Origin: Thauera humireducens
GTDB taxonomy: Bacteria > Pseudomonadota > Gammaproteobacteria > Burkholderiales > Rhodocyclaceae
Assembly (NCBI RefSeq): GCF_001051995.2
Contig: NZ_CP014646.1
Location: 2,108,001-2,172,000, forward strand
Direction: 5' to 3'
Length of the DNA stretch: 64,000 bases
Position numbers and translations under genes: made by a program. Below are positions 9,571 through 20,836 of the stretch, in pieces. The number at the start of each line of letters is the position of its first letter. The stretch's first letter is position 1. Below the pieces are notes generated by a model that was given only the letters and a program-made list of their open reading frames with translations, searched no databases and was not told the origin of the DNA.

Positions 9571-10755
9571 ATGCAAGTCAAGAAGCTCAACGAAATCGAC
9601 GTCCGCGGCAAGAAGGTGTTCATTCGCGCCGACCTCAACGTGCCGCAGGACGACGCCGGCAACATCACCGAGGACACCCGTATCCGTGCCTCGATCCCGT
9701 CGATCCAGTACTGCCTCGACAACGGCGCCGCGGTGATGATCACCTCCCACCTCGGTCGTCCAACCGAAGGCACGGTCGGCCCCGACGACACCCTGGCGCC
9801 GGTCGCCGTGCGCATGGGCCAACTGCTGCACCGTCCGGTGCGCCTGATCGCCGACTGGGTCGACGGCGGCTTCGAGGTCAAGCCGGGCGAGGTCGTCCTG
9901 CTCGAGAACTGCCGCTGCAACGTCGGCGAAAAGAAGAACAACGAAGAACTGGCGAAGAAGATGGCCGCGCTGTGCGACGTCTACGTCAACGACGCCTTCG
10001 GTACCGCCCACCGCGCCGAGGCCACCACGCACGGCATCGCCCGCTTCGCCCCGGTGGCCTGTGCCGGGATGCTGATGGGCGCCGAGATCGACGCGCTGTC
10101 CAAGGCGCTGCATGCGCCGAAGCGTCCCCTGGTCGCCATCGTCGGCGGCTCCAAGGTGTCGTCCAAGCTGACCATCCTGAAGTCGCTGGCCGACAAGGTC
10201 GACCAGCTGATCGTGGGGGGCGGCATCGCCAACACCTTCCTGCTCGCTTCCGGCAAGCGCATCGGCGAATCGCTGGCCGAGCCCGAGCTGGTCAAGGAAG
10301 CCCAGGCCATCATGGACATGATGAAGGCCCGCGGCGCCGAAGTGCCCCTGCCGGTCGACGTCGTCGTCGCCGACGAGGTTTCCGCCCTCGCTCGCGCCAA
10401 CCGCATTTCGGTGGACGAAGTCGGCCCGCACGACCGCATCCTCGACGTCGGCCCGAAGACGGCGGCCAAGCTGTCGGAAATCATCGCCAACGCCGGCACC
10501 ATCGTCTGGAACGGCCCGGTCGGCGTGTTCGAACTGCCGCAGTTCTCCGGCGGCACCAAGATGATGGCCTCTGCCATCGCCCACTCGGAAGCCTTCTCGA
10601 TCGCCGGCGGCGGCGACACCCTCGCAGCCATCGCCAAGTTCCACATCGCAGAAGACGTGGGCTACATCTCGACGGGCGGCGGCGCCTTCCTCGAGTTCCT
10701 CGAAGGCAAGACCCTGCCTGCGATCGCAGCACTGGAAGAGCGCTTCACCGCCTGA
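9571..10755 (+). CDS. pgk: Phosphoglycerate kinase, first copy
   Basis: It transfers phosphate between 1,3-bisphosphoglycerate and ADP. The 394-residue protein shows the family N-terminus [10 protein letters not shown], the SHLGRP loop, the [10 protein letters not shown] signature, the nucleotide-domain stretch [10 protein letters not shown], and the C-terminal GGGDTLAA and STGGGAFLE motifs. It follows gap by 67 bp with a terminator-like hairpin between them. The Shine-Dalgarno sequence is poor (only GAGA about 10 bases upstream). The length is standard, unlike the extended CbbK at 26275. Confidence 0.95.
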   Translation: MQVKKLNEIDVRGKKVFIRADLNVPQDDAGNITEDTRIRASIPSIQYCLDNGAAVMITSHLGRPTEGTVGPDDTLAPVAVRMGQLLHRPVRLIADWVDGGFEVKPGEVVLLENCRCNVGEKKNNEELAKKMAALCDVYVNDAFGTAHRAEATTHGIARFAPVACAGMLMGAEIDALSKALHAPKRPLVAIVGGSKVSSKLTILKSLADKVDQLIVGGGIANTFLLASGKRIGESLAEPELVKEAQAIMDMMKARGAEVPLPVDVVVADEVSALARANRISVDEVGPHDRILDVGPKTAAKLSEIIANAGTIVWNGPVGVFELPQFSGGTKMMASAIAHSEAFSIAGGGDTLAAIAKFHIAEDVGYISTGGGAFLEFLEGKTLPAIAALEERFTA

Positions 10756-10780
10756 TTCGTCTCCGCACGCGGGCAAAAGC

Positions 10781-10806
10781 AAAGGCCACCCCGCAGGGTG
10801 GCCTTT
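10781..10806 (+). terminator. Intrinsic terminator after pgk, probably bidirectional
   Basis: An 11-bp stem AAAGGCCACCC / GGGTGGCCTTT has a CGCA loop. It lies between convergent pgk and the minus-strand gene ending at 10823. On the minus strand the stem is followed by a T-rich CTTTGCTTTTG tract. Confidence 0.75.
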
Positions 10807-10822
10807 GTCCATTCAGGGGCAG

Positions 10823-11221
10823 CTAGAGCACCGGCTGGGCCAGCAGGTCCGTCTTGCGCCGACCGCTCGTCACGCGCCGATCCTGCGAAAGCTCGGTGAT
10901 CGGCGCCCGCCGGGCATGAATGTAGGGGTCGCGGCGATTGTGGTGGCGGCGATCCTCGTAGTGCAGGTAGATGCATTCGCAACTGGTCTGATTGCAGCCC
11001 GACAGGGGCAGCTGCGGGGCGTGGGCGGCCAGGAAGCGCTTGCCCGCCATCCGACGCACGGCCTCGCAGCCGCCGCCGCGCGCCTCGACCGCAACGCAAT
11101 GGTAGGGATGGGCCGGTATGTCGGTCTGCGCAGGCATGGGCTGTGGCCGGCGGCGTAAGGTCGTCCATCCGGTGACGAACAACGCCGCGATCACGATGCT
11201 GAGAACGACTGTCAGGTCCAT
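10823..11221 (-). CDS. Small membrane-anchored Cys-containing protein, unknown function
   Basis: This is a 132-residue protein of unknown function. Residues 1-21 form one hydrophobic N-terminal anchor, followed by a basic stretch (TTLRRRP), so the rest is probably cytoplasmic by the positive-inside rule. Four Cys lie in the middle part: one in PYHCVAV, one in GGGCEAV, and CNQTSCEC-like spacing near residue 78. A DRRHHNRRD segment follows. The Cys pattern could bind metal or form disulfides; I cannot assign a family. The ribosome site GAGGGG precedes the ATG. It is convergent with pgk and divergent from pyk. Confidence 0.6.
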   Translation of the reverse strand: MDLTVVLSIVIAALFVTGWTTLRRRPQPMPAQTDIPAHPYHCVAVEARGGGCEAVRRMAGKRFLAAHAPQLPLSGCNQTSCECIYLHYEDRRHHNRRDPYIHARRAPITELSQDRRVTSGRRKTDLLAQPVL

Positions 11222-11417
11222 GAGCCTACCCCTCTTGTTTATCCGTCAGTCTAGTACAGCCGCATGACTTTTCCATTTCATCGCGCGACGCGCATCCGAA
11301 CACTGCACCGCCGCATCGACACGTAGGCGCGGAAGCCCGGTTTAGAATGTGCAGAGGGGCTGCGCAACACATTCCACGCCCCGCCTCGCTCAAAAGAACA
11401 CGCTTTCGGGAGACCTC

Positions 11418-12878
11418 ATGTCGCGCCATACCAAGATCGTCGCCACCCTCGGCCCCGCCTCCTCAGACCCGCAGGTGCTCGAACGCATGGTGCAGGCGGG
11501 CGTCGACGTCGTGCGCATGAACTTCTCCCACGGCAAGGCCGAGGACCACGTCGCGCGCGCCGAGGCCATCCGCGAGGCCTCGGCCCTGGTCGGCCGGCCG
11601 GTCGGCATCCTCGCCGACCTGCAGGGCCCGAAGATCCGCATCGGCAAGTTCGTCGATGGCCGCATCACACTCGACCGCGATGAGCCCTTCATCCTCGACG
11701 CCCGCTGCGAGATGGGCAATACGCAGCGTGTCGGCCTCGACTACAAGGACCTGCCCAAGGACGTGAAGCCCGGCGACGTGCTGCTGCTCGACGATGGCCG
11801 CCTCAAGCTGACGGTCCAGAAGGTGATCGGCCATGAGATCCACACCGTGGTGAAGGTCGGCGGCGAGCTGTCCAACAACAAGGGCATCAACCGCCAGGGC
11901 GGTGGGCTCACCGCGCCGGCGCTCACGGCCAAGGACATGGACGACATCCGCACCGCCGCACAGATCGGCGTCGATTTCGTCGCCGTGTCCTTCCCCAAGA
12001 GCGCGGCCGACATGTACATGGCGCGCCAGCTGATGCGCGCCGCCGGTGGTGGCGACGCGCTGCTGATCGCCAAGATCGAGCGCACCGAGGCCGTCGCCAA
12101 CCTCGAGGAGATCCTCGATGCCTCGGACGGCATCATGGTGGCGCGCGGCGACCTCGCCGTCGAAGTGGGTGACGCCGCCGTGCCGGCGCTGCAGAAGAAG
12201 ATGCTGCGCGCCGCCCGCGACCGCAACAAGCTCACCATCACCGCCACGCAGATGATGGAATCGATGATCACCAGCCCGGTACCGACCCGCGCCGAAGTGT
12301 CGGACGTCGCGAACGCGGTGCTCGACGGCACCGACGCGGTGATGCTGTCGGCGGAAACCGCATCCGGCAAGTTCCCGGTCGAGGTCGTCGAGGCCATGAG
12401 CCGCGTTTGCCTGGAGGCCGAGAAATCCAACGAAGTCACGCTCGACCGCGAGGTGCTGAACCGCGTCTTCACCCGCATCGACCAGTCGATCGCGATGGCG
12501 GCGATGTGGACCGCCTACCACCTCAACGTCAAGGCCATCGCCTCGCTGACCCAGACCGGCTCGACCGCGCTGTGGATGAGCCGCCTGAACTGCGGCGTGC
12601 CGATCTACGCGCTCACCCCCGAGGTCCGTGCCCGCAACCAGATGACGCTGTACCGCGAGGTCTATCCGCTGCTGATGAGCCAGACCCACCAGGATCGCGA
12701 CGTGCTGCTGTGGGAAGCCGAGCAGATCCTGCTCGAACAGGGCGTGGTGGAGTACGGCGACCTCATCGTGCTGACCATCGGCGAGCCGATCGGCGCCTCG
12801 GGTGGCACCAACACGCTCAAGATCGTGCGCGTCGGCGACCATCAGGCGCCAGGCGGCCTCGGCGCATCCGACTTCTAG
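11418..12878 (+). CDS. pyk: Pyruvate kinase
   Basis: It converts phosphoenolpyruvate and ADP to pyruvate and ATP. The 486-residue protein begins RHTKIVATLGPASS, followed by the VRMNFSHG substrate segment. The K+/Mg2+ site block IAKIERTEAVANL and the signature ATQMMESMI are intact. A complete C-terminal allosteric domain follows. The start at 11418 has a CGGGAG site 6 bases upstream. A TAGAAT -10-like hexamer at 11343-11348 suggests its own promoter in the 196-bp gap from the divergent small membrane protein. Confidence 0.95.
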   Translation: MSRHTKIVATLGPASSDPQVLERMVQAGVDVVRMNFSHGKAEDHVARAEAIREASALVGRPVGILADLQGPKIRIGKFVDGRITLDRDEPFILDARCEMGNTQRVGLDYKDLPKDVKPGDVLLLDDGRLKLTVQKVIGHEIHTVVKVGGELSNNKGINRQGGGLTAPALTAKDMDDIRTAAQIGVDFVAVSFPKSAADMYMARQLMRAAGGGDALLIAKIERTEAVANLEEILDASDGIMVARGDLAVEVGDAAVPALQKKMLRAARDRNKLTITATQMMESMITSPVPTRAEVSDVANAVLDGTDAVMLSAETASGKFPVEVVEAMSRVCLEAEKSNEVTLDREVLNRVFTRIDQSIAMAAMWTAYHLNVKAIASLTQTGSTALWMSRLNCGVPIYALTPEVRARNQMTLYREVYPLLMSQTHQDRDVLLWEAEQILLEQGVVEYGDLIVLTIGEPIGASGGTNTLKIVRVGDHQAPGGLGASDF

Positions 12879-12956
12879 ACCTCGGTGGCATAACGCCGTT
12901 TCATTTTGTTAAGATCCCCGTTCCTTTCTACAGATACACCGGCACGGGGTTCTTCG

Positions 12957-13982
12957 ATGAAAAACAACAAGCTCAAATTCCTTGCGCTCGCGGCGCTCAC
13001 CACCACGCTCGCGGGTTGCGTCGGCTCCATGCCGGTCCGCAGCGGCGACGCCGGTGCGAAGACCGTCGCGACCGGTGCAGCCGGTGGCGCCAACGCCGAG
13101 AACGCGAACACCGAACTCGAGCGCTGCGACCGCCCGTTCGGCACCATCGCGGTGGTCGAGGACCAGAACGCCGACTGGTATCGCATCCTGTCCGGCCAGT
13201 ACCGCCTGACCTCCACGGTGCCGGTGCTGCGCCTGCTGATGCAGCAGTCGAACTGCTTCATCGTCGTCGATCGCGGTCGTGCAATGGCCAACATGGCGCA
13301 GGAGCGCGCGCTGCAGCAGAGTGGCGAGCTGCGTGCCGGCAGCAACTTCGGCAAGGGCCAGATGGTCAGCGCGGACTACTCGCTGACGCCTGAAGTGCTG
13401 TTCAGCGAACGCGGCACGGGCGGCCTGGGTGCCGCAGCCGGCGCCGTGGGCGGCGGGCTGGTGGGCGCCATCGTCGGCAGCATCAAGACCAATGAAGCCG
13501 CCACGCTGCTGACGCTGGTCGACAACCGCTCGGGCGTCCAGGTCGGCGTCGCGGAAGGCAGCTCCAAGAACACCGACTTCGGACTGGGCGGCCTGCTGGG
13601 CGGCGGCGGCGCGGTCGGCGGACTGGGCGGCTACACCAACACGCCCCAGGGCAAGGTCATCGCCGGCGCCTTCATGGACTCCTACAACCAGCTGGTGCGC
13701 GCGCTGCGCAACTACACCGCCCAGGGCATGGGTGACCGAGGCCTCGGCACCGGCGGTCGTCTCGGCGTCGATGGCGCCTCCCAGCCCGCCGGCTACAGCG
13801 GCGGCAAGATCAGCCTGCGCGATGCCCAGTCTCGCCTGAACGAGCTCGGGTTCGACGTCGGTACGCCCGACGGCAAGATGGGCGCAAAGACCCAGGCCGC
13901 CCTGCGTGACTTCCAGGCCGACCGTGGCATCCCGGTCACCGGCCGGCTCGACGCCACCACGCAGGCCGAGCTGCAGCGCTGA
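12957..13982 (+). CDS. CsgG-like outer-membrane lipoprotein with peptidoglycan-binding domain
   Basis: This 341-residue exported lipoprotein has a signal sequence ending in LAG-Cys21. Residues about 55-240 resemble the CsgG/HfaB family: an AVVED strand, a conserved VVDRGRAMANM-like segment, and a YSLTPEVLF strand. They contain a glycine-zipper hydrophobic stretch near 150-175 and a Gly-rich loop near 205-225. Residues about 278-341 form a PG_binding_1 domain (LRDAQSRLNELGFDVG). The role is inferred as an envelope complex linking outer membrane and cell wall; no substrate is evident. A TAAGAT -10-like hexamer at 12910-12915 and a 3' terminator make it monocistronic between pyk and the aldolase gene. 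Confidence 0.75.
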   Translation: MKNNKLKFLALAALTTTLAGCVGSMPVRSGDAGAKTVATGAAGGANAENANTELERCDRPFGTIAVVEDQNADWYRILSGQYRLTSTVPVLRLLMQQSNCFIVVDRGRAMANMAQERALQQSGELRAGSNFGKGQMVSADYSLTPEVLFSERGTGGLGAAAGAVGGGLVGAIVGSIKTNEAATLLTLVDNRSGVQVGVAEGSSKNTDFGLGGLLGGGGAVGGLGGYTNTPQGKVIAGAFMDSYNQLVRALRNYTAQGMGDRGLGTGGRLGVDGASQPAGYSGGKISLRDAQSRLNELGFDVGTPDGKMGAKTQAALRDFQADRGIPVTGRLDATTQAELQR

Positions 13983-14004
13983 TACGGCACGCGCCAGCGT
14001 GAGA

Positions 14005-14032
14005 AACGGCCCGGGTCCGCCCGGGCCGTTTT
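14005..14032 (+). terminator. Intrinsic terminator after CsgG-like gene
   Basis: A perfect 11-bp stem AACGGCCCGGG / CCCGGGCCGTT with a 4-base loop is followed by further T residues (TTTTCGTTT). It lies 22 bp after the stop codon. Confidence 0.88.
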
Positions 14033-14183
14033 CGTTTACCGGCGTGCGGCTGCCGGACGCGTGCGCACGCCCTGCGACGCCCAACGCATCGACTCGGCTC
14101 GTATTAGAATGCGAAGCTAACCGAACACACAGCGCGGTCCTGCAATGGCCCGCCCTTCTCGCCCAGTCATCAGGAGAACCTAC

Positions 14184-15248
14184 ATGCCCCTCGTTTCCAT
14201 GCGCCAGCTGCTCGACCACGCTGCCGAACACAGCTATGGCCTGCCCGCGTTCAACGTGAACAACCTCGAACAGGTCCAGGCCATCATGGAAGCGGCGGCG
14301 GAGTGCGACAGCCCCGTGATCATGCAGGCCTCGGCCGGCGCGCGCAAATACGCGGGCGAAGCCTTCCTGCGCCACCTGATCGACGCCGCCGTCGAGGCCT
14401 ACCCGAACATCCCCATCGTCATGCACCAGGACCACGGCCAGAGCCCGGCGATCTGCATGGGCGCGATCCGCTCGGGCTTCTCCAGCGTGATGATGGACGG
14501 CTCGCTGCTGGAAGACGGCAAGACGCCCTCCTCCTACGAATACAACGTCGCCGTCACCCGCGAGGTGGTGAAGTTCTCGCACGCCATCGGCGTCAGCGTC
14601 GAAGGCGAGCTCGGCTGCCTCGGCTCGCTCGAGACCGGCCAGGCCGGCGAGGAAGACGGTGTCGGCGCCGAAGGCACGCTCGACCACAGCCAGATGCTGA
14701 CCGACCCCGACCAGGCGGCCGACTTCGTCAAGCAGACCGACTGCGACGCGCTGGCAATCGCCATCGGCACCAGCCACGGCGCTTACAAGTTCAGCCGCAA
14801 GCCCACCGGCGACATTCTCGCCATCGAGCGCATCAAGCAGATCCACGCCCGCATCCCCAACACCCACCTGGTGATGCACGGCTCCAGCTCGGTGCCGCAG
14901 GAACTGCTCGAGATCATCCGCCAGTACGGCGGCGACATGAAGGAAACCTACGGCGTACCGGTCGAGGAGATCGTGCAGGGCATCAAGTACGGCGTGCGCA
15001 AGATCAACATCGACACCGACATCCGCCTGGCAATGACCGGCGCGGTGCGCAAGTTCCTGGTCGAGAACCCCTCCAAGTTCGACCCGCGCGAGTTCAACAA
15101 GCCCGCGCGCGAAGCCGCCAAGCTGGTGTGCAAGGCCCGCTTCGAAGCCTTCGGCTGCGCCGGCATGGCCAGCAAGGTCAAGCCGGTCTCGCTCGAGAAG
15201 ATGGCCGCACGCTACAAGGCCGGCGACCTGACGCAGATCGTGCGCTGA
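14184..15248 (+). CDS. fba: Fructose-1,6-bisphosphate aldolase, class II, first copy
   Basis: It cleaves or forms fructose-1,6-bisphosphate (and sedoheptulose-1,7-bisphosphate in CBB organisms) with a divalent metal. The 354-residue protein has the metal-ligand motif HQDHG (81-85), the [12 protein letters not shown] loop and the later GTSHGAYKF and MHGSSSVP motifs. The start at 14184 has an AGGAGA site 6 bases upstream; an upstream in-frame ATG (14145) lacks one. A TAGAAT -10-like hexamer lies at 14105-14110. It is a close paralogue of CbbA at 27574. Confidence 0.95.
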   Translation: MPLVSMRQLLDHAAEHSYGLPAFNVNNLEQVQAIMEAAAECDSPVIMQASAGARKYAGEAFLRHLIDAAVEAYPNIPIVMHQDHGQSPAICMGAIRSGFSSVMMDGSLLEDGKTPSSYEYNVAVTREVVKFSHAIGVSVEGELGCLGSLETGQAGEEDGVGAEGTLDHSQMLTDPDQAADFVKQTDCDALAIAIGTSHGAYKFSRKPTGDILAIERIKQIHARIPNTHLVMHGSSSVPQELLEIIRQYGGDMKETYGVPVEEIVQGIKYGVRKINIDTDIRLAMTGAVRKFLVENPSKFDPREFNKPAREAAKLVCKARFEAFGCAGMASKVKPVSLEKMAARYKAGDLTQIVR

Positions 15249-15275
15249 GTCTTCGCGGCTTCCCAGGCAGTTCGA

Positions 15276-15300
15276 AACGCGCCCACGTGGCGCGTTTTCT
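15276..15300 (+). terminator. Intrinsic terminator after fba
   Basis: An 8-bp stem AACGCGCC / GGCGCGTT, extendable by the CACGTG-like loop, is followed by TTTTCTTTT. It separates fba from the convergent lipoprotein gene. Confidence 0.85.
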
Positions 15301-15361
15301 TTTGCGCGAACCTCCGCGCCGCCCCGGCGACTCCCGCCGGGGCGGCCACCCGATTCAAGCC

Positions 15362-16606
15362 TCAGGCCGGCGCGCAGTTGACCACGCGGAACTCCACGCG
15401 GCGATCCATCGCATCGCTGGCGTCGCCGCGACCGGTGCCGACCATCGCCTCACGCGACCCATAGCCGGCCGCGATCGTGCGCGTCGTCAGCCGTGCATCG
15501 TTGGCGACAAGGAGTCCGCGCACGGCTTCGGCACGCAGGAGCGAGAGCCGTTCGTTCAGCGGCTCGGGTCCGCTGCGACTGGCATGCCCTGCCACTTCGA
15601 GACAGGCCTCTCGCGCCGCAGCACCGCGCGCGATCTCGGCGAGCCACATCGGATAAGCGCCCGACAACCTGCGTTCAGCAACGAAACCGGTACTGCCGGG
15701 ACGGAAAAGGAACTTCATCGCCAGGCGCTGCTGCTCGAGTCCGAAATCCACGAGGCGGCCGAAGGCCCGGCCTGCGGCTTCGGCATGCCCCAGGCGCGTG
15801 TTCGCCAGATAGAGCCCATTCAGCACCCGCAACTGCCGCCCTGCCGGCGTGGCCTCTGCCGCCTCATAACGTTCGAGCGCTTCTCGATACCGGCCAGCGT
15901 TGTAGGCCTCGACCGCCTGGCTGATCAGGCTTGCGGTCAGAATGCCGTCAAGATAGGCGGGCTGGATCGGGTCGCCGGCCTTGGTCCCCTGGCAGGTGCG
16001 GATGTAGGCCTCGACACGCGGATCCCGCACCCACGCCGGACTGTCGCGAAAGGACGCCAGCGGCGTGCCATCCACGCCTTCCAGCTGAGAACGCGCCAGC
16101 CCTTTGCTGACGATCCTGCCGCTCCCCAGGTCGGCCAGCGCGAGACAGATCCGATACGCGGCCCGGCTGCCCTCGGTGCGCCCCTCTGCGCTGACGGGCG
16201 TGAAGGTGCCCACCAGCACCCAGGGCGCGCGACGAAGGCTGGCGCTGTCGAACGGCAGGATCTCGAAGTGTGGATAGCGGCTGCGCGCCAGCTCGGCGAT
16301 ACGCTCACCCATCGCCCGGGTGGCGGCGGTCTGCTCGCCGGCCATGCCATCGACCAGCGGATCGACCACCAGCGCGATGCGCTCCGTGCCCGCGGGTACG
16401 CTGGCGCGGGCGAACACGTCGTTGGCAGCAGCGAGCACCGCGTCATCGAACGGCAGGATCGGCGGCGGAGCGGGCGCGGCGGCCTGCGCAGGTGCCGAGG
16501 GTGCGGGTGCAGTGGTCGAGCCGCCGAACAGGGGCGACATGTTGGTACAGGCGCTGCTGGCGAGCCCTATCGCGAGGGCGAGAATCGGAATGGTCTTGCG
16601 CTTCAT
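15362..16606 (-). CDS. OmpA-like-domain lipoprotein coupled to a TIR protein
   Basis: This 414-residue exported protein has a lipoprotein-type signal ending at Cys20 (LASSAC), then an Ala/Pro-rich linker (about 28-50). The central region has no family I can name: about 55-210 is alpha/beta, and about 225-300 is TPR-like with repeated Ala/Tyr/Arg helices. A C-terminal OmpA-like peptidoglycan-binding domain (about 320-410) has a degenerate version of the usual GHASRxGPEPLNERLSxxRA-type helix and a final DRRVEFRVV strand. The ATG at 16606 overlaps the upstream TIR gene stop as ATGA. An outer-membrane or cell-wall anchored partner of the TIR protein is inferred. Confidence 0.75.
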   Translation of the reverse strand: MKRKTIPILALAIGLASSACTNMSPLFGGSTTAPAPSAPAQAAAPAPPPILPFDDAVLAAANDVFARASVPAGTERIALVVDPLVDGMAGEQTAATRAMGERIAELARSRYPHFEILPFDSASLRRAPWVLVGTFTPVSAEGRTEGSRAAYRICLALADLGSGRIVSKGLARSQLEGVDGTPLASFRDSPAWVRDPRVEAYIRTCQGTKAGDPIQPAYLDGILTASLISQAVEAYNAGRYREALERYEAAEATPAGRQLRVLNGLYLANTRLGHAEAAGRAFGRLVDFGLEQQRLAMKFLFRPGSTGFVAERRLSGAYPMWLAEIARGAAAREACLEVAGHASRSGPEPLNERLSLLRAEAVRGLLVANDARLTTRTIAAGYGSREAMVGTGRGDASDAMDRRVEFRVVNCAPA

Positions 16607-17463
16607 CGCGTGCACTCCTTGCGTTCGGCGTCGGATACCGGCTCACCGAGCTGCATGCGCTCGAGCACCGACGCACAGCGCGCCGACAGCGTCGAGCGGC
16701 TCACCCGCGTCTCCACCTTCGGTGCGATATCCGGCGACGGCGTGCGCGCCGTCGCTCCCTGCAGATCCACACGGGGGACCGAAGACGGGCCTGCGTCCGG
16801 CGGCGGCAGCGCGGCCTCCGGCCGTACGGGCGACGGCACGGACGCCGGACCATCGCCGGGCGCCGGCGCATGATCGCGGGGGGAAGCGTCGACCGGCATC
16901 GACGCCGGCACCGCGGTCGGCTGCGTATTCACCGACCACCACAGGCCAGCAAGCACGAGGGCCAATGCCGCCAGGACGATACCGGCTCCCCACGCGTACC
17001 GCTCGAGCCCAGGCCGCGGCGGCTCGGGCAGCAGTGGCGACGCGTCGGGTGACGCAGCCCCTCTTTTCGGCGGCCCCGCGAGCGCGGAAATGGCCTTCGT
17101 CAGGGACACGAAGTCGGCGGCCTTGAGGTCGCCTTCCCAGCCGCTCAGGTCACACACCTGAACACTGCGAAACCCCATCGGTGGCCGCACCGGCTCGATC
17201 AATACCGGGACGAGCCGGGCGCGCGCCAAACCCTCCTCCGCCTCCTCATGCACCCAACGGCTGACGATCGAGCTTTCCGACCACAGCACGACCATGCACC
17301 GCGTACCTTCGATCGCACGCTCGATGGTCTCGCGCCACGTGCTGCCCGGTGCAATCTCCCGATCCCACCACACGCTCCACCCCAAGGCTTCGAGCGCGTT
17401 CGAAACGGCGCCAGCGCGTGCGCGATCCTCTTCGGCATAGCTGAGAAAGACATCTGCCTGCAC
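16603..17463 (-). CDS. TIR-domain protein with single transmembrane segment
   Basis: The 286-residue protein has an N-terminal TIR domain (about 3-110): VFLSYAEEDR box 1, the WWDREIAPG loop, and SRWVHEEAEEGLAR, where Glu73/74 occupies the position of the NADase glutamate of bacterial TIRs. A hydrophobic helix follows at about 157-177. Next comes a Pro/Ala-rich stretch and a short Cys-containing C-terminus ending in a SDAERKEC motif. The helix predicts a cytoplasmic TIR and a periplasmic tail. The start is GTG at 17463, backed by a GGGAGG site 4 bases upstream. It is coupled by ATGA to the OmpA-like lipoprotein gene. NAD hydrolysis or TIR signalling is inferred, not shown. Confidence 0.82.
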   Translation of the reverse strand: MQADVFLSYAEEDRARAGAVSNALEALGWSVWWDREIAPGSTWRETIERAIEGTRCMVVLWSESSIVSRWVHEEAEEGLARARLVPVLIEPVRPPMGFRSVQVCDLSGWEGDLKAADFVSLTKAISALAGPPKRGAASPDASPLLPEPPRPGLERYAWGAGIVLAALALVLAGLWWSVNTQPTAVPASMPVDASPRDHAPAPGDGPASVPSPVRPEAALPPPDAGPSSVPRVDLQGATARTPSPDIAPKVETRVSRSTLSARCASVLERMQLGEPVSDAERKECTR

Positions 17464-17655
17464 CGCGCCTCCCGCAAGCGAACGGGAACCCTGATTGCGT
17501 TGTGGCAGACGCCCATTGCGCTGTCAATGCGATTGCAGGCCCCCTACTCGCTCGCCCGGATCAGCACCGGGCACCCGGGCACCGACCGGGGATTGCCCAC
17601 CCACCGCCGACGCTTCGGGCGGGGCCGGCGCAGGGCTTCGCGCCGGCTGAGGCGC

Positions 17656-20164
<2,509 letters not shown>

Positions 20165-20199
20165 AGTCCAGCCCCATAACGGAACCGAGGAGACCCACC

Positions 20200-20625
20200 A
20201 TGCGCATCACCCAAGGCTGCTTTTCCTTCCTGCCCGACCTCACCGACACCCAGATCGCCGCGCAGATCAACTATTGCCTGGACCAGAACTGGGCCGTCGC
20301 CCTCGAATTCACCGACGACCCCCACCCGCGCAACACCTACTGGAACATGTGGGGCCTGCCGATGTTCGACCTGCGCGACCCGGCCGGCGTCATGGGCGAG
20401 CTCAAGGCCTGCCGCGAGGCCAACCCCGAGACCTACATCCGCATCAACGCCTTCGACTCCACCAAGGGCTGGGAGACGGTGCGCATGTCCTTCATCGTCC
20501 AGCGCCCCACCGCCGAGCCCGGCTTCCGCCTCGTCCGCCAGGAAACCCGCGGCCGCAACCTGCGCTACACGATGGAGAGCTACGCCGTCGGTCGCAACCC
20601 GGAAGGCGCGCGCTATGCGCCCTGA
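20200..20625 (+). CDS. cbbS: RuBisCO small subunit, red-type
   Basis: It assembles with CbbL as L8S8. The 141-residue protein starts [16 protein letters not shown] and includes [13 protein letters not shown]. It has the C-terminal extension of about 30 residues ([13 protein letters not shown] onward) that forms the central beta-hairpins of red-type enzymes and replaces the long betaA-betaB loop of green types. A GAGGAG site lies 7 bases before the ATG, 35 bp after the cbbL stop. A large palindromic element follows before cbbX. Confidence 0.95.
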   Translation: MRITQGCFSFLPDLTDTQIAAQINYCLDQNWAVALEFTDDPHPRNTYWNMWGLPMFDLRDPAGVMGELKACREANPETYIRINAFDSTKGWETVRMSFIVQRPTAEPGFRLVRQETRGRNLRYTMESYAVGRNPEGARYAP

Positions 20626-20662
20626 TGACTCAAGAGGCTGATCGGGGGGGACGGATAGAGGC

Positions 20663-20748
20663 TGGACGGGGGATTCCTGGAGGCGGGCGAGGACTGTCTG
20701 AGCCCGAAGGGCGAGTTCCGCAGCTCGCCGGAAGGAATCCCCCATCCA
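20663..20748. repeat. Palindromic intra-operon element, copy 1 (cbbS-cbbX gap)
   Basis: The outer arms are 16 bp long (20663-20678 and 20733-20748) and pair with one mismatch. An inner stem (around 20685-20690 with 20723-20729) and a small GCCC-GAA-GGGC apical hairpin (20702-20712) nest inside. The conserved core GAGGACTGTCTGAGC and GAGTTCCGCAG is shared with copies 2 and 3. It can fold as one long hairpin in RNA or DNA. Confidence 0.88.
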
Positions 20749-20836
20749 GCCGGCGACGATCCAACCGACGTTCCACGAGCCCCTTTGGCCAGCCAGATCC
20801 AGCAACCCCGAGACGACACCGACAGGAGACGCGACC

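Noticed and set aside
14303..16873. Very long open frame (856 codons) on the plus strand over fba and the lipoprotein/TIR region
   Set aside because: It is Arg/His/Pro-rich, overlaps well-supported genes on both strands and carries no domain; long shadow frames are expected at this GC content.
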